Assembly: GCA_029964075.1 (NCBI GenBank)
Contig: CM057135.1
Coordinates: forward strand, 20,672,863-20,736,862
Length of the DNA stretch: 64,000 nucleotides
Direction of reading: 5' to 3'
Origin: Patiria pectinifera
Lineage: Eukaryota > Echinodermata > Asteroidea > Valvatida > Asterinidae
This document shows, one piece after another, positions 46,618-57,811 of this stretch (position 1 is its first letter; the number at the start of each line of letters is the position of its first letter). The position numbers and the translations under genes are program-made. Under the pieces are notes generated by a model, which had not been told where the DNA came from, did not search any database, and saw only the letters and a list, made by a program, of their open reading frames with translations.

Positions 46618-48305
46618 TGTGGCGAAACCGACCCCTGACACTATTTGTGGTGGAACCGGTGATTGGCAGAACCCAGGGGGACCGGTCTTCTATATCCCAG
46701 GACTCTAGCCAACTCATATTATCCCACAAAAAATATTTATTAACCTTGCGCAAGGATGAGCGGTTACCCCGACGAAAGGGGGGATATAGTTAACGAACGG
46801 CGGACTAAGCCTAGGGGCAGTTCGTTTGGTGAAAATATACCACCGTTTTGTGATTGCTTGACTCAAATGCGAACAGAGCAATAATAAATTATAATAACCT
46901 TCACAATGATCCAAATAATTATCACAGAGACAAATGTTTTCAAGGACGATCAATAATTGGTCTTATTCTCTGATCAACTATTCAATTATCTTTATATAAA
47001 CAATCAATCAATTTATACAATTATATAAAACACAGCTGTAATAATCCTAATATCTCACATAAGGGTCAACTGCACCCTTTGGAATGATATAGGTTATAAT
47101 CCTCACAAATGATAACCTTCACTTGTGATAAACGTTATAGTGGTGAACTGCACCACGACTAATAACCCTCACGTGGTCAACTGCACCACGACTAATAACC
47201 CTCACAGCCACCAGAGTAACCCTCAGCTGAATTGGGGTAACCCTCACAGGAATTGCACAATGGGGTACTGAACTATAATAACCCTTACACAATCCCAATA
47301 AACCTCACAGCCACCAGAGTAACCCTCAGCTGAATTGGGGTAACCCTCACAGGAATTGCACAATGGGGTACTGAACTATAATAACCCTTACACAATCCCT
47401 ATAACCCTCACTGCCAGGGTCAATGTGTGTAAATAGTACAGGCAACACGGGATAGACTAACCAGAGAATTGTAATAACCCTCACACGACCCCGAGAACGC
47501 TACACCCGGTAAACCTCACAGAGGACAGGAAGCTCAAGTCAACTAGGGTTGCACTGCACCGGGAACCAAACCAATAGGTCTAGAACAAGCGGCACAAGCA
47601 GTCCCTCTAGTCAATCCGAGCTTCACTTATCTCCTAATCAATTGGTTTACCCCTCACATTGACACAAGGCCCACTATAGTCTAGACCCAAATGTAACCCG
47701 CACCCAATACACAGCAATAGCCCTCATACAACTACGGGGATTGTTATCTAGGTCAGGATCGACTAATCAGTCAATGGTAACCCTCACACAGGTTCGGGTA
47801 TCCTTCACAAGAACTCAGAGCACGAAACGAGTCAATCTGATAACCAAACTAGTTCAATGATTACACATAGGATCGCCTCCCCGTCGTTCTCTCACCATAC
47901 GGTGCTCAAGAGTCGACCGGCAATCAACACAAATCAAAGACCCACTAGCCAATAACCCACAGGCTTAACAACTCCTGCTCTCTTGTTCTAACACTGATAC
48001 GGACCCAATAAATATACTAAATCACCCCAGTACAATTCCACTCACCAACTCAGCGAAAACAATGGCGCAGACTCTGGCGTTAGGCTCTTTTGTTTTCCTG
48101 CGACAATATAATAGTTATATTACACTCGACGCCATCTTCAGAACTGCCCGGGCGATGTCGCAACACCACGCTAAATCGCCCAGACCTGTGCAAATGCGCG
48201 TCTGTGATTGGTCAAGGCGCGCACAATTAATATTAATGCTCTCGGCGCGCATGAATAATTAATTAGTTAGACTCGCTGCAGTCTGTACTACCCTGTTTCG
48301 CCACA
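46618..48305 (-). repeat. 5' LTR of the nested element
   Basis: 1688 bp, same length as the 3' LTR and close to identical. It carries the same TAACCCTCAC-like series and internal duplication. The outer end borders the ATAT target duplication at 48306-48309. Confidence 0.95.
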
Positions 48306-48937
48306 ATATAATACATCCCATCTTGAGCAATTGCAACAAATGTATTTCCATGGACGGTTATGAAACATGCATAGTACTGCTGAAGAGTCTGTTCTAAGGC
48401 ACGATTCATGGGCACCATATGAAATTCAGCTAAATTATACTCTTCTCCTAATGTACCACATACAGGATCATGAAACCTCATACTGAAATGATGATTGAGC
48501 AAATCCAAATCATTTGGCAATTCATTTATCAACAAGTATCGATTATTCATTGTAGAACGGTGAGATAAATGTCTGTATAACTCATTTCCAGTATTCAGTG
48601 GAGTATTAACATCACTACGACACCACTCTTTCAACTGCTTCACTTTGCTGTATAAGACACAGCACAAACTGTTTGGTATGCATTGTTTCCCTGAACTCCA
48701 TCCAAATCTATGATGACCTTGATGAAAGCTTCCCTGTAAAGTCTTTGTTGCCGATCTATTATGGTTCCCAACTCCTGCAATATCACTGCAACTCCTTTGT
48801 CTACTACCATCTATACCCTCATGGCTTATTTCTTTGTGTTTGCTACTCACCAACTTGCACATTGCACGTAGCATTTTACTTTTGACATCATGCTCCTCTA
48901 CCATTTCATGTACCACCTTCTTTTCTTTACATTTCAT
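48306..48937 (-). pseudogene. N-terminal part of the UL36/C76-like protease domain of the Helitron
   Basis: Carries the likely catalytic Cys in FGWSSGKQCIPNSLCCVLY (about 48680-48735), then a typical run TPLNTGNELYRHL and NNRYLLINELPNDLDL and, close to the LTR boundary, ACFITVHGNTFVAIAQDG leading into the Tyr-Tyr-Ile before the FDSH block at 39000. The plan Cys - NELP - FVAI - DSH resembles the herpesvirus UL36 tegument deubiquitinase (peptidase C76), relatives of which occur in transposon polyproteins. The assignment is by motif pattern only. Confidence 0.6.
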
Positions 48938-48980
48938 TTCACAGCTTTCAGTGATAGGTGACAGCTGTCGTTTCCTGTTT

Positions 48981-49838
48981 CTAACTACATACGATTTTTT
49001 TCTGTCTGCTTTCAGATGTCATATCATTATCTTTTTGATTATTCTTCAATTCACAACCTTGCTTATCAGTATTACTGCTCAGGCCCACACTGTCTTCAAC
49101 CTTTTCATTTCTTCTACATTTTCTACTTCCTCTTCCAACAGTTTTGGAGGTGTTAGTTTTATTTTCACCTGCATCATCTACTTTTGGAGACTGGCCTTTC
49201 TTGCTCCTTAATGAGTAACCACTAGTCTGCTTTGGCAACAACACTTCTATCATACAACCTGTACTTGTTTCCTTTCGTTTTGTTTCACTTACGATTTTTG
49301 TTTCATTGTCCTGGATGCTGTCCTTTGTGCACATTCCTCTCACAGGGCTCTGATTGACCACATCATCACCGGCGCATGTCTCCTGAACTGTCAAATCAAA
49401 CATGTTGTCATCTGTTGGAATACTAAGATCATACAAAAGAGACTGAGAATAAGTGCTCTTAGCACATTTTAGACACACCCATGTCACTGATTTGTTTGCC
49501 AACTCCTGTTCAATCTTCAAGAAATTCATACACTTGACATGATACCAAAGGCTACAGCCATCACATTGCACTTTATTGTCAGCTGAATAAATCTTCTCAT
49601 CACACAACCAGCACTGTTTATCATGATCAATGTGTGTAATCTGCATTGTCCTTCTTTTACATACCCTCTCCTTATTTCCATCATGTACTTCCGAGTTCAT
49701 TACTTTTGCCTTCTTTGACATGCTTACATTCATTTCCTTTTGTCTGAAGGTATCACTGTGATTGACACACCCCTTTACATTTGTCATACAAGTTCCACTT
49801 GTCTTCCTTTTCGTACTTTTCTTTTCTCCATTTCTCAC
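48981..49838 (-). pseudogene. Helitron PHD-finger region
   Basis: A 285-residue open frame. A PHD-type C4HC3 finger is visible: CWLCDEKIYS, CDGCSLWYHVKC, then WVCLKCAK (about 49460-49630). PHD fingers read histone tails or ubiquitin-like signals. The rest is basic and Ser/Thr-rich, with YSLRSKKGQSP near 49190. A frameshift in a T-run near 48998 separates it from the protease part, and an in-frame TAG (49839-49841) from the upstream frame. Confidence 0.78.
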
Positions 49839-49841
49839 AAC

Positions 49842-50765
49842 CTACATCTTCTTTATGATTAGCGAAACACTTCGTTTTGTTTGGCTGAATATTTTCTTCT
49901 GAACCTTTTCATAGACTTGCCTTTCTTCCTTGCTCAACCACAATTCAATCACTTTCCCATTTCTCCTTCTATTGTACGATTCTTTGCAGATTTCTCTTCT
50001 TACTTTCTTTCTACTGACTTTTACCTGCTTCTTTCTTGATCCCTTGCCACACCCATCACATACATCTTTTCCAGTGTTACCTCTAGCACAGGGCTTCTTC
50101 TTTAGCAAACTACTGAGCCATTTTACTGCTCGCTGATTACAAACCCTCTTCCTGGTCAGCTTGTGGATTCTTCTTCGTCTCAGTTCACATACCTTTGCTC
50201 TTGTACCACGGTTCAGGCTCTTCAAATGTCCAACTGGTATCACCACACTATGTTCATAGTCTCCAGCCAAGCTGTTAACAGGCACGCTGGCCATAGAACT
50301 CATACATATCTCAAGACACTGCTTGATTCCTTTAGACTGTTTTGCCATGCTCTGTTCATAATCTTTATCCCGACTGTTTTCTGACTGTTTATCCGACTGT
50401 TTGCACCTTTTCTGAGAATCCACCCAATTGACGGGTACGCTGGCCCTTGTACCTGAACAGAGAGGACGCTGCCTCATCTGTTCTGATGACACTGCATCTA
50501 GTACAATCACGTCACTGTGAATCAATTGGTTTGCGCACTGTCCAGCAGTCATGGACAGACGACGTCCCCGAGGAGGTACCAACCTCAGAACTATTTGCGA
50601 AGAGGAGATGGAAATGGGAGATGGTGACAAGTGACAAAAGGACCATGACTTAAGAGGGGAATGACAAACGTACTGCAAACAAAACACAGACAATGATGGA
50701 AAAGGATCTTCATCTTGCAGACGGCATCGTCGCACAGGGCTCTCAGCTTTCGTGAACTTCACCAT
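49842..50765 (-). pseudogene. N-terminal region of the Helitron polyprotein
   Basis: Begins with Met at 50765 and is open for 307 residues up to an in-frame TAG. No known domain is recognised in the first 100 residues. The C-terminal half is strongly basic with Cys pairs (CDGCGKGSRKKQVKVSRKK) and two copies of an ASVPVN phrase (about 50280 and 50435). It may bind nucleic acid. Either start or upstream exon is uncertain. Confidence 0.55.
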
Positions 50766-51166
50766 TTTCTGAGGAAAAAAGAAAACATATAATAACCCAA
50801 CTAAGTTGTTTTTTCAATGAGACATACTCTTTTGTTTCAAACATGTCATTCTCTTTATTTTCAAGTCCCGTTCCCCACCCTTAAATTAGAACTTTAAACA
50901 TCACTGACCAAACAAATCTCCATAATGTGTATTATGTACATGTACATGTAACCATTTACACCATCGGGGACGTAAATGGGGGATCCCCCCTCCTTTTTTT
51001 TACCAGGTGGATGGGCCATTGAATCATCTCCTCTCTCCCCCCCCCCCCAACACACTTTTTCCGTTATGATAAAAAAGCGGACTTCAAAGTACAGTCAAAT
51101 CCCCATAAGTGGAACTCCGATAACTCAAAAGAACTGTTTACTCAAACAAATTTGAGTCCATTGCCC
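50766..51166. other. Flank of the Helitron, no gene
   Basis: AT-rich with a T/C-run near 50985-51055. The 5' end of the Helitron (expected to start with TC after an A) must lie here or slightly upstream but is not distinctive. Confidence 0.45.
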
Positions 51167-51545
51167 CCATAGTCCGCGGGACGCGATATTTTTTATTACA
51201 CAACTATCTGGGGTACTTTGTGCGCTTTCCTATGGGGCTTGGTTTTTATAACCAGGCTTGAGGGGAGGCTACTATTTTTCAACTTGGTACGGATTTCGGA
51301 CTTTATTTCCCTTTAAAAAAAATCCTCCAGAGCCTCAGATCAGGAAAAGAAAAAGTAAATTGCCGCTATACAAGTAGTATCCGACTGAAAAATAACGTTT
51401 TTAAGATTCAACTTAAAATTGTTGAAAAAAAGAGCAAAATCTTTCATGATCGAGCGAGGAATCGAACTCGAGACCTCCGATCATTAGCCAATATGCCTAA
51501 CTACTAGGCAACGGCGGTGCTCGAAAAATCCCTGCAATTCATAAG
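51167..51545 (-). repeat. tRNA-derived SINE, copy 1
   Basis: A 380-bp repeat with a tRNA-like head on the minus strand (about 51453-51527): A-box-like TTGCCTAGTAGTTAGGC and B-box GAGTTCGATTCC. Its body ends near an ACACAACTATCTGGGGTAC phrase (rc). It is about 90 percent like 57985-58368 in the opposite orientation. RNA polymerase III boxes in the head are the basis for calling it a SINE. Target duplications were not resolved. Confidence 0.75.
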
Positions 51546-51577
51546 TACCGAGTCCGAGACCGCAGCGGAGACAGAAG

Positions 51578-54060
51578 GTGAAAATGCTCCAAAATCATCA
51601 GTTCAGTGTCTCATGCACTTTCCGACTGGAGTGTACTGGAAAGGGTGAAGTGCAGTTATTTACGGAGCACAGCTGGTCACGTTTCCTTGAGTATACCGAC
51701 GTCTGGAAGGCCTTCACAAAAGGACCGCAAGCCGAGATAGCAAGGGCCAGGCATGCCAGGGCCAAGGCAGTTCATCGCCAAAACATGCGCCACGTCAGCC
51801 GGCGCAAATGTTGCTACGGATCAGCATGATCAGCCCGTCAGTATGCGGTTGCAATCTCGCGATCCTAGAGAATGCCGATCATCATCGGCGAGATACAAAT
51901 CGTACACTTCCCTCCACTTCGAGATTGTGTAATATAAATATCTAGTAACCTACCATCATGTCCATGACCAGCATGACCAGATGACTTGACTATTTATGAT
52001 CATGATGATCGAGATAAAATAAGGGCAAGGGCATTAAGGGGGGGGGGGGCTCTGAAACCTTATGGCATAGGGGGGCCTGCATGCATAGTACATGTAGATT
52101 TGTATGCCTTCCTAAAACTACTGAAGCCCCTGTCACAGCCACACTACGTGGAGCCTCATCAGCTCATAATTCTAGGAGTAACCTTTGCGTATCCTAATTC
52201 CTTATGAGTTCCTTATCAATTTTTTTCAATACTCAGCCGTACGCTTAAAACGTCGAATTTTTTTGATTACTTTGACTTATGTGCGACGCACATCTAACGT
52301 ACAAGTAACGAATTCAGCCCATCCATTGCGTATGAGATGCGTATGTGTTGCGTATGCAGTGCACAACGTTATTTTTTGGGCTGCAAATAGGTCAGTATGC
52401 AGTGCGCATGCCGAACGTATTCCGGACGCACCCGACTTATGCCGACCGCATGCTTGACGCACTTCTGAGCGTATTCCCGCCGCATTTCCGCCGCTCGCCG
52501 TCCAGCGTGCGTTGCATCTGCGCTGCAAGTACGCTATGTATACGTCCAATACAGGCGGCTCATATGCAGACGGGGTGCGTCACGAACACATAGCGTACTC
52601 GTAACGCACTTGACCGATGCGGGACCGATGAGCTGCGTATTTTTAAATTTATACCTGCGTAACAGCGTACGCAGCGTAGTTTTGTGCATGCCCAAAACTA
52701 TCCTGCGTACTGGGCCGTACCATGCGTATATCTGCGTACATAAAACCTTCACAAAACGATAGAGATGCATATGAGGTGCGTATTGTGCGTACGACTGCGT
52801 ATGAAAAAAATGTCAATGCGCAACTCATAAGGAATTAGGATACGCAGAAGTGTGACAGGGCCCTTAAATGCAGTCAATGATTGTGTAAACGTTAGTGAAC
52901 ATGTTCTGATGTTAGTGCCTTGCAATTGTGTAGTCATGGTATGCCTATTGGTCATGTTGGTACTATGTAAATGTAAACCTCCACATTTTTTTTCTGTATA
53001 GGTCATGCTACAGTTAGTACACTGACAAGTCCAAGGTGAAGAGAGCAGTTCAAGCCCAGCAAAAAGAGAAGTCTAAAGTTGCAGGTACATTTTATTTGTA
53101 TAGAAACTGCTGCTTCCATTTCTATTCATTAACAAATTTGGTAACCTTCATGAAAAAAAAACTGCAGGGGGAGGATGATGTGATAAACTTATACAAGTAT
53201 ACTTGTGAGGCGCTGTTGATAATCTCCCTCACCCAGTATTTATCTGATGTCTGTAACTAAGTTACACTCGAAAACTGTTGTCATATAGTTCAGTTCACCC
53301 AGTGTCCATGGGAAATGTATTTTGTTTATGAAAAGACAGTCCAAAGAGTTTAATGTATCTTTTGAAACCTTTACTTTTAGCTATAAAAACGCAATGTACG
53401 TGTAACGTGTACCATCCACAAATATATACATGGCCATGTACATGCACATGTGTAAACCAGTATTAGGCCCAAGAACTGATAACTTTCTTTCCATTTATTT
53501 GTAATTTCGAAGAAGGGGAATGTTTTAATGTATACTGTTGTTTACCCTCCCCAACCGACACCCCCCCCCAAAGATAATGTCACAAATTTATGGAAGAAAC
53601 ATGACATATATCCTCCTGATTTTGTTTATTTGAGAGCAACACAACATTTTCATTGAAAAACATGGCCTTATTTCAATAAATACAACCAAATAAATGTTAA
53701 TTACATGTAAACAGTTGAATAAGATTGTATTTTCTGTTTCTCTACTGTATTCTAGAAACTGAAACAGCCAAAAAGGTTCCCCACCCTCCCTGTGAAAACG
53801 AGAAGACTCCGTTCAGCCACGCAAACGGTTTCCAAGACTGCAGCAAGATCTCAACATGTTTTTCCCAAACAGTGCATCCTTTGCAGGAAGGAAAAGTGTG
53901 TGACCTGCCGAGTCACAAGGAAGAGGAGGCAAGAACCCCTGGTCACATGTACTACCCTACAGGCTGAAAGATTGCTACAGGCGGCGGAAGACAACAACAA
54001 TGAAGAACTTTTTATGCACATTGTCAATTCCAAAATGGATGTGCTCAGAATTGTTTCGGT
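51578..54060 (+). pseudogene. Remnant of an uncharacterised multi-exon gene
   Basis: Three putative exons on the plus strand. Exon A (51578-51829) encodes LFTEHSWSRFLEYTDVWKAF-type sequence. Exon B (53002-53084; acceptor CTGTATAG, donor GCAG/GTACAT) encodes SCYS, an in-frame TAG, then YTDKSKVKRAVQAQQKEKS. Exon C (53756 to about 54060; acceptor TATTCTAG) encodes a basic stretch and FPKQCILCRKEKCVTCR, then TCTTLQAERLLQAAEDN. Order and phrases match a family of uncharacterised invertebrate proteins with Cys-rich ILC-type modules. Exons B and C do not join in phase by the obvious sites and A has no clear donor, so this is probably a pseudogene. A MITE sits between A and B. Confidence 0.45.
52126..52863. 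mobile_element. Non-autonomous TIR element rich in TGCGTA
   Basis: About 740 bp with inverted ends: CCCTGTCACA-type outer part and a longer shared inner phrase, GCGTATCCTAATTCCTTATG at about 52187-52206 and, reversed, at 52824-52845. The left arm has a ~35-bp insertion relative to the right. The interior holds dozens of TGCGTA/TACGCA or close variants. No transposase; target duplication unclear, so the superfamily is not assigned. Confidence 0.7.
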
Positions 54061-54119
54061 GCATTTGTGTAATTGCTCCTATTGTTTCTTGTATTTGACA
54101 CTTATACATGTACTGTAAT

Positions 54120-55885
54120 TGCAGAAATTCAACTGAGGAAGTGCCATTGCATTGGTGTGGTCAGAATAATTGATATCTGTGAAAACACATTTGTGTTTGT
54201 TTACAAACTGGCATTTAGAAAACTTATTTTTGTTTTAATTTCTTTTTCATGAAGGCTGTTAACCAAATTGGCAAAAAAGAAACATGTTACACTGCATAAG
54301 GTGTGTTTGAAGTTGTATTAAACCCTTATGAATGTTTGATGTGGTGTATATTGGGATTTGGGGAATGGATAGGGCCAAAAAGGAAATAATTGGTTGTATC
54401 GTCGTTTAGAACAGAAGTTCAAGAAACAAATGTATACTAGATGGTTTTGAATCCAAGTTTTTACTTAAAGTGGAATTCCTGCACACCTTAAACAACTTTT
54501 GTAAAGTTATCTGCTACTGGAAGCTGTTCTTTTGGGGCTCTTTCTTCTGGGGAGGATCTTTGTCATTTAATTTGGAATACATTAACTTATCCTGTTTGAG
54601 GTACCTGCCGTCTTTACTCAAATTGTTCATTCAAGAAAACAACACTAACTGGTTAAGATTTTTCCATTTGTGTATTTCTTTTGGCTGAATGCAGTATTCA
54701 ATGTACAGCACATCCAAGTTGGAATAAAAAAGTTATAGAAACAGTATTTGGATCGTATTTGTTATTTATTGTTTCAAATCGTTCTTATCAAATTTAATCT
54801 AAATTTAAATCAATTTAAGAATGACACCTGCCCCATATTAATGATGATCATGCGTTTCAGCTAACTAGCAGCCATTTAGAGAAGATTGACTGATTTACAG
54901 TTTTTTTTTTATCATAACGAAGCAACTTGCAAGTTCTGGGGCTCATGGGTTTTACACATTATTCTTTCATAAAGGCTTGTCATTTACAAGATATTTTATA
55001 ATATAAGGAACTCCCTGGTATTTCAAATTTAAATTAACTGTAATAAGCATCTTGCTTTAGAAATAATTACAAATAAAAAGGCTAGAATCTAACATTAAAC
55101 AAATGTTCAGCAAGACGGGCGAACCCGCCTCGCGCGCGCATGCATTGCGTGTAAAATGTATATTTGCTGTGTCAAAAGAGGGCGCTATTTCTTTCTTTTT
55201 TCTCATGCACAATTCGTGCGTGTTTTTGTCGTAGAATTTCTCATTCCCAAACAATTCGTGGACCGGGGAACAACGTTTTTCTGATATGGTACACCATAAT
55301 CTACATATCTGGCAAGTTTTATAAAATTCGATGACCAGATCGCCTATCTCGAAAACTAAAGCGTTTTCGGGCTCTCGTCCCACGGACTACCAGTAGTATA
55401 ACAATGATACACAACCCTGCTTAACTCAAATGTACATGTATGTGTACATAATACACATTATACATGATACACATGATAGACCCTATCAACATTACAAGCC
55501 GTAGAAGTACAAGTACTATATATAACATGCAAGTACGCAACATTTCCCAGCCCATGTTTACTTAAACAAAATATCATATAAGGCACTTTGTACTATTTGG
55601 GGCTAGCACCACTTTTTTTTAAAATTAATCCACACAAAAAATAAAATTGTCCCCAAATACTATATTTATCCAAGTGTAGTGTGTATTTTACACTCGATCT
55701 CTTACCCGTGCTCACTCACTCGTTCACACACTGGTGCGCTGGAGTATGGCTTTTCCAAGTAATTTAGTCCTACATAAATATACACAACACAAAATGTGTC
55801 TTTAATTACTTTCAGTGCTCATTATTTGTTAAATGTTACAAAACATAATTAAATGTCTCAAAACAAATCTTTCAGTTGTTCATGC
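54120..55885. other. AT-rich stretch, no confident gene
   Basis: Only short open frames. A minus-strand frame at 55057-55383 has several Cys residues but no ATG and an upstream in-frame stop. Frequent TACATGTA. Confidence 0.45.
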
Positions 55886-55889
55886 TTAA

Positions 55890-56413
55890 AGGGAATATAC
55901 AACATTTGCAAACACCGAAGAATAAAACTACCAAGTTTTTACGAAATACCTTACTAGGATGTTGGTAAATGACAGTCAAAACCATCCTGTAAAATTATGG
56001 CACCTGGTGTCAAGTCATTTTTAAGAAAATGGTATTTTTGTATATATTTCCAACGGTGGTCGGCCGACCACCGTTGGAAAAACCTAACTGTTTTTCAACT
56101 ACTGCTCCAAATTTACACTTTTTTCAGTCTAAATTTTGTTTGCTATTGGTTACAAGTTCATGAACGGGTGCAGGCCAGCTAGACTGGTTCCCTTACCTTC
56201 AATTTTTCCGACATCTATAAATTGATCCATTTTATCTTTAGTGGAGTCAGGGAACCAGACTACTTAAACATTTTAGTTTTCCTTGGTTTTTCAAGCATTT
56301 TCGAACACAAAACTTCAATCATGTCAGTTAAACAATATTTGATCTATTATACTAACCCCTCAAATAAGTTCATTTCTGAAAATTACAACAAAAGCCAATG
56401 ATGTACATTCCCT
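55890..56413. mobile_element. T2/Kolobok-like MITE, TTAA target
   Basis: A 524-bp element with imperfect terminal inverted repeats (AGGGAATATACAACATT and, reversed, AGGGAATGTACATCATT), flanked by TTAA at 55886-55889 and 56414-56417. TTAAAGGRR-type ends are those described for the T2 MITE group linked to Kolobok transposons. It contains a perfect 34-bp palindrome (56047-56080) and an inner inverted pair around CTGGTTCCCT (56184 and 56265). No coding capacity. Confidence 0.8.
56047..56080. repeat. Perfect 34-bp palindrome
   Basis: TTTCCAACGGTGGTCGG followed at once by its exact reverse complement, without loop. It lies within the T2-like MITE but not at its centre. Confidence 0.95.
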
Positions 56414-56417
56414 TTAA

Positions 56418-57811
56418 TATATCACAAATTTTATAATCAACCTTCCAGGTAGTACATCACATCACCAACAACATCACAACAATTCCCAATTTCAATTTCC
56501 AAATATTTCCATAAATGAATAACCAAACAATCATAATTAATCACTATTAATACCTTAACTCAACTCATCTGCGGTACATGTCAACCATCATTTGCTTTCC
56601 ACTGACATTAATGTATTCATGACAACCTGCCCACTACTCGAACAACACATAACACATGTGTGGCTCTACTGAGTGGAGCGCTAAAACCGAGGTAACCTTC
56701 ATACTAGCGCTGCACCGAATAGACATACTTATTGTACATGTTAAGCACTGTTTCCAAAACCGACATACCCTGGAGGACATAAGGCCCCAAATAAACTACT
56801 GAAGAGAATGGGTCTTATTCACGATTTGACCATATAATATTGAGAGTGAGGTAAAAATCAATAGGATTTTCAGCATATGTTTGCTTTTCCTGGTTTATAT
56901 TCACGATTTGACCATATTAGATATTAGATTTCTTCCTCATTTGTATTCTGTTTACCAGTTTTTGGGACCTTATCCTCCAACTATGTCAATTTTCCAAACA
57001 CAGAAAGATTCCCATATCTGCCCATCCCTTTTAAATCTTGGTAGGGGCCTATCCCTAACTTCCCTTCAGTGACCAATCAAGTATCAACCATCAGAAAGTG
57101 AAAAAGTGATAATATGTCCTAAAAACTAAAAAGTCCAATTAAGCACTAGAAGAAAGAAGCTTTGAAGATATTGAACTTTAAAAACACTTACAAATTCTAA
57201 CTAGTATAACTAGACCAGCCACATACAAATTGGGTGTCTACACAGGGCATGCAGGGTGACAAGTGATGGCCAGACATGGGAATCTTTCCCTTAATACCGC
57301 TAAACATTTAGAAGCAGGCCTATGTCTATGGTCTATCACATGAGTTCTAGAATACAGAGCGTACCGCAGTTGCAGTACTCCACTGCACTCAGCATGCTCA
57401 CGCAGTCACAGTCAGTACACGCGCACAGAGTCAGTCATGTCAGTGGCTCACATGTCGCGGTGTCATGACTCGACCACCTCCCCCACTTCGGTTCACATAT
57501 TCATCGAAATTTGCCACCATATCACACCCGATGTATCGACTTATAAAATCACCCTTATTAATTCCAAATATTGTAAAACAAACGTACGCGCAAATGCACA
57601 TATTCTCATAAAAATACACAAAAATTGTCTCTATTCCAATAAGTTCCGTGCAGCCTTCTTACCGTGTTGCTGGTAATAGTCTGGTGCACCTTGTCCATAC
57701 AGCACGGCCAAACGCTTTCTGAAGCCGCGATACCATTGCTTCGAACACGTTCCATTCTGGGATCGGGTCAATGCACTTTCTGTTTTAATAGAGGGCGCCA
57801 GCCACACTACG
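56418..57811. other. Gene-free stretch
   Basis: AT-rich, no recognisable coding, RNA or repeat feature apart from a short duplication of TTCACGATTTGACCATAT (56819 and 56901). Confidence 0.45.

Larger units (their letters stand above)
39018..48305 (-). mobile_element. Gypsy-type LTR element, internally reduced, nested in the Helitron
   Basis: A 9288-bp element in minus orientation with equal LTRs of 1688 bp (5' LTR 46618-48305, 3' LTR 39018-40705) and a 4-bp target duplication ATAT (39014-39017 and 48306-48309). The primer-binding site (46598-46615) reads TGGTGTCAGAAGTGGGAT, consistent with tRNA-Leu. Inside are an integrase, an RNase H-side fragment of pol and a small membrane-type open frame. 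No gag and no reverse transcriptase core were found, so it is non-autonomous. It hosts a LINE fragment and a dispersed repeat. By eye the LTRs differ by about 2 percent, which makes it young, younger than the Helitron it splits. Confidence 0.92.
33351..50765 (-). mobile_element. Large Helitron with PHD, two protease domains, Rep and helicase; split by an LTR element
   Basis: A minus-strand rolling-circle transposon whose coding part runs from 50765 to 33351, excluding the LTR element at 39018-48305. Module order from the N terminus: basic region, PHD finger, UL36/C76-like protease, OTU protease, 18-residue basic repeats, zinc modules, Helitron-like N region, HUH Rep, PIF1 helicase. It is essentially one frame interrupted by several stops and frameshifts (in-frame TAG at 49839-49841, TAA near 38621, frameshifts near 49000, 37320 and 33600). 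The helicase end is lost and no endonuclease follows. 5' TC and 3' CTAG ends were not identified. Confidence 0.85.

Noticed and set aside
55057-55383. Cys-containing minus-strand frame (108 codons)
   Set aside because: No ATG, an in-frame stop just upstream, no clear splice sites; the Cys pattern did not match a known finger with confidence.
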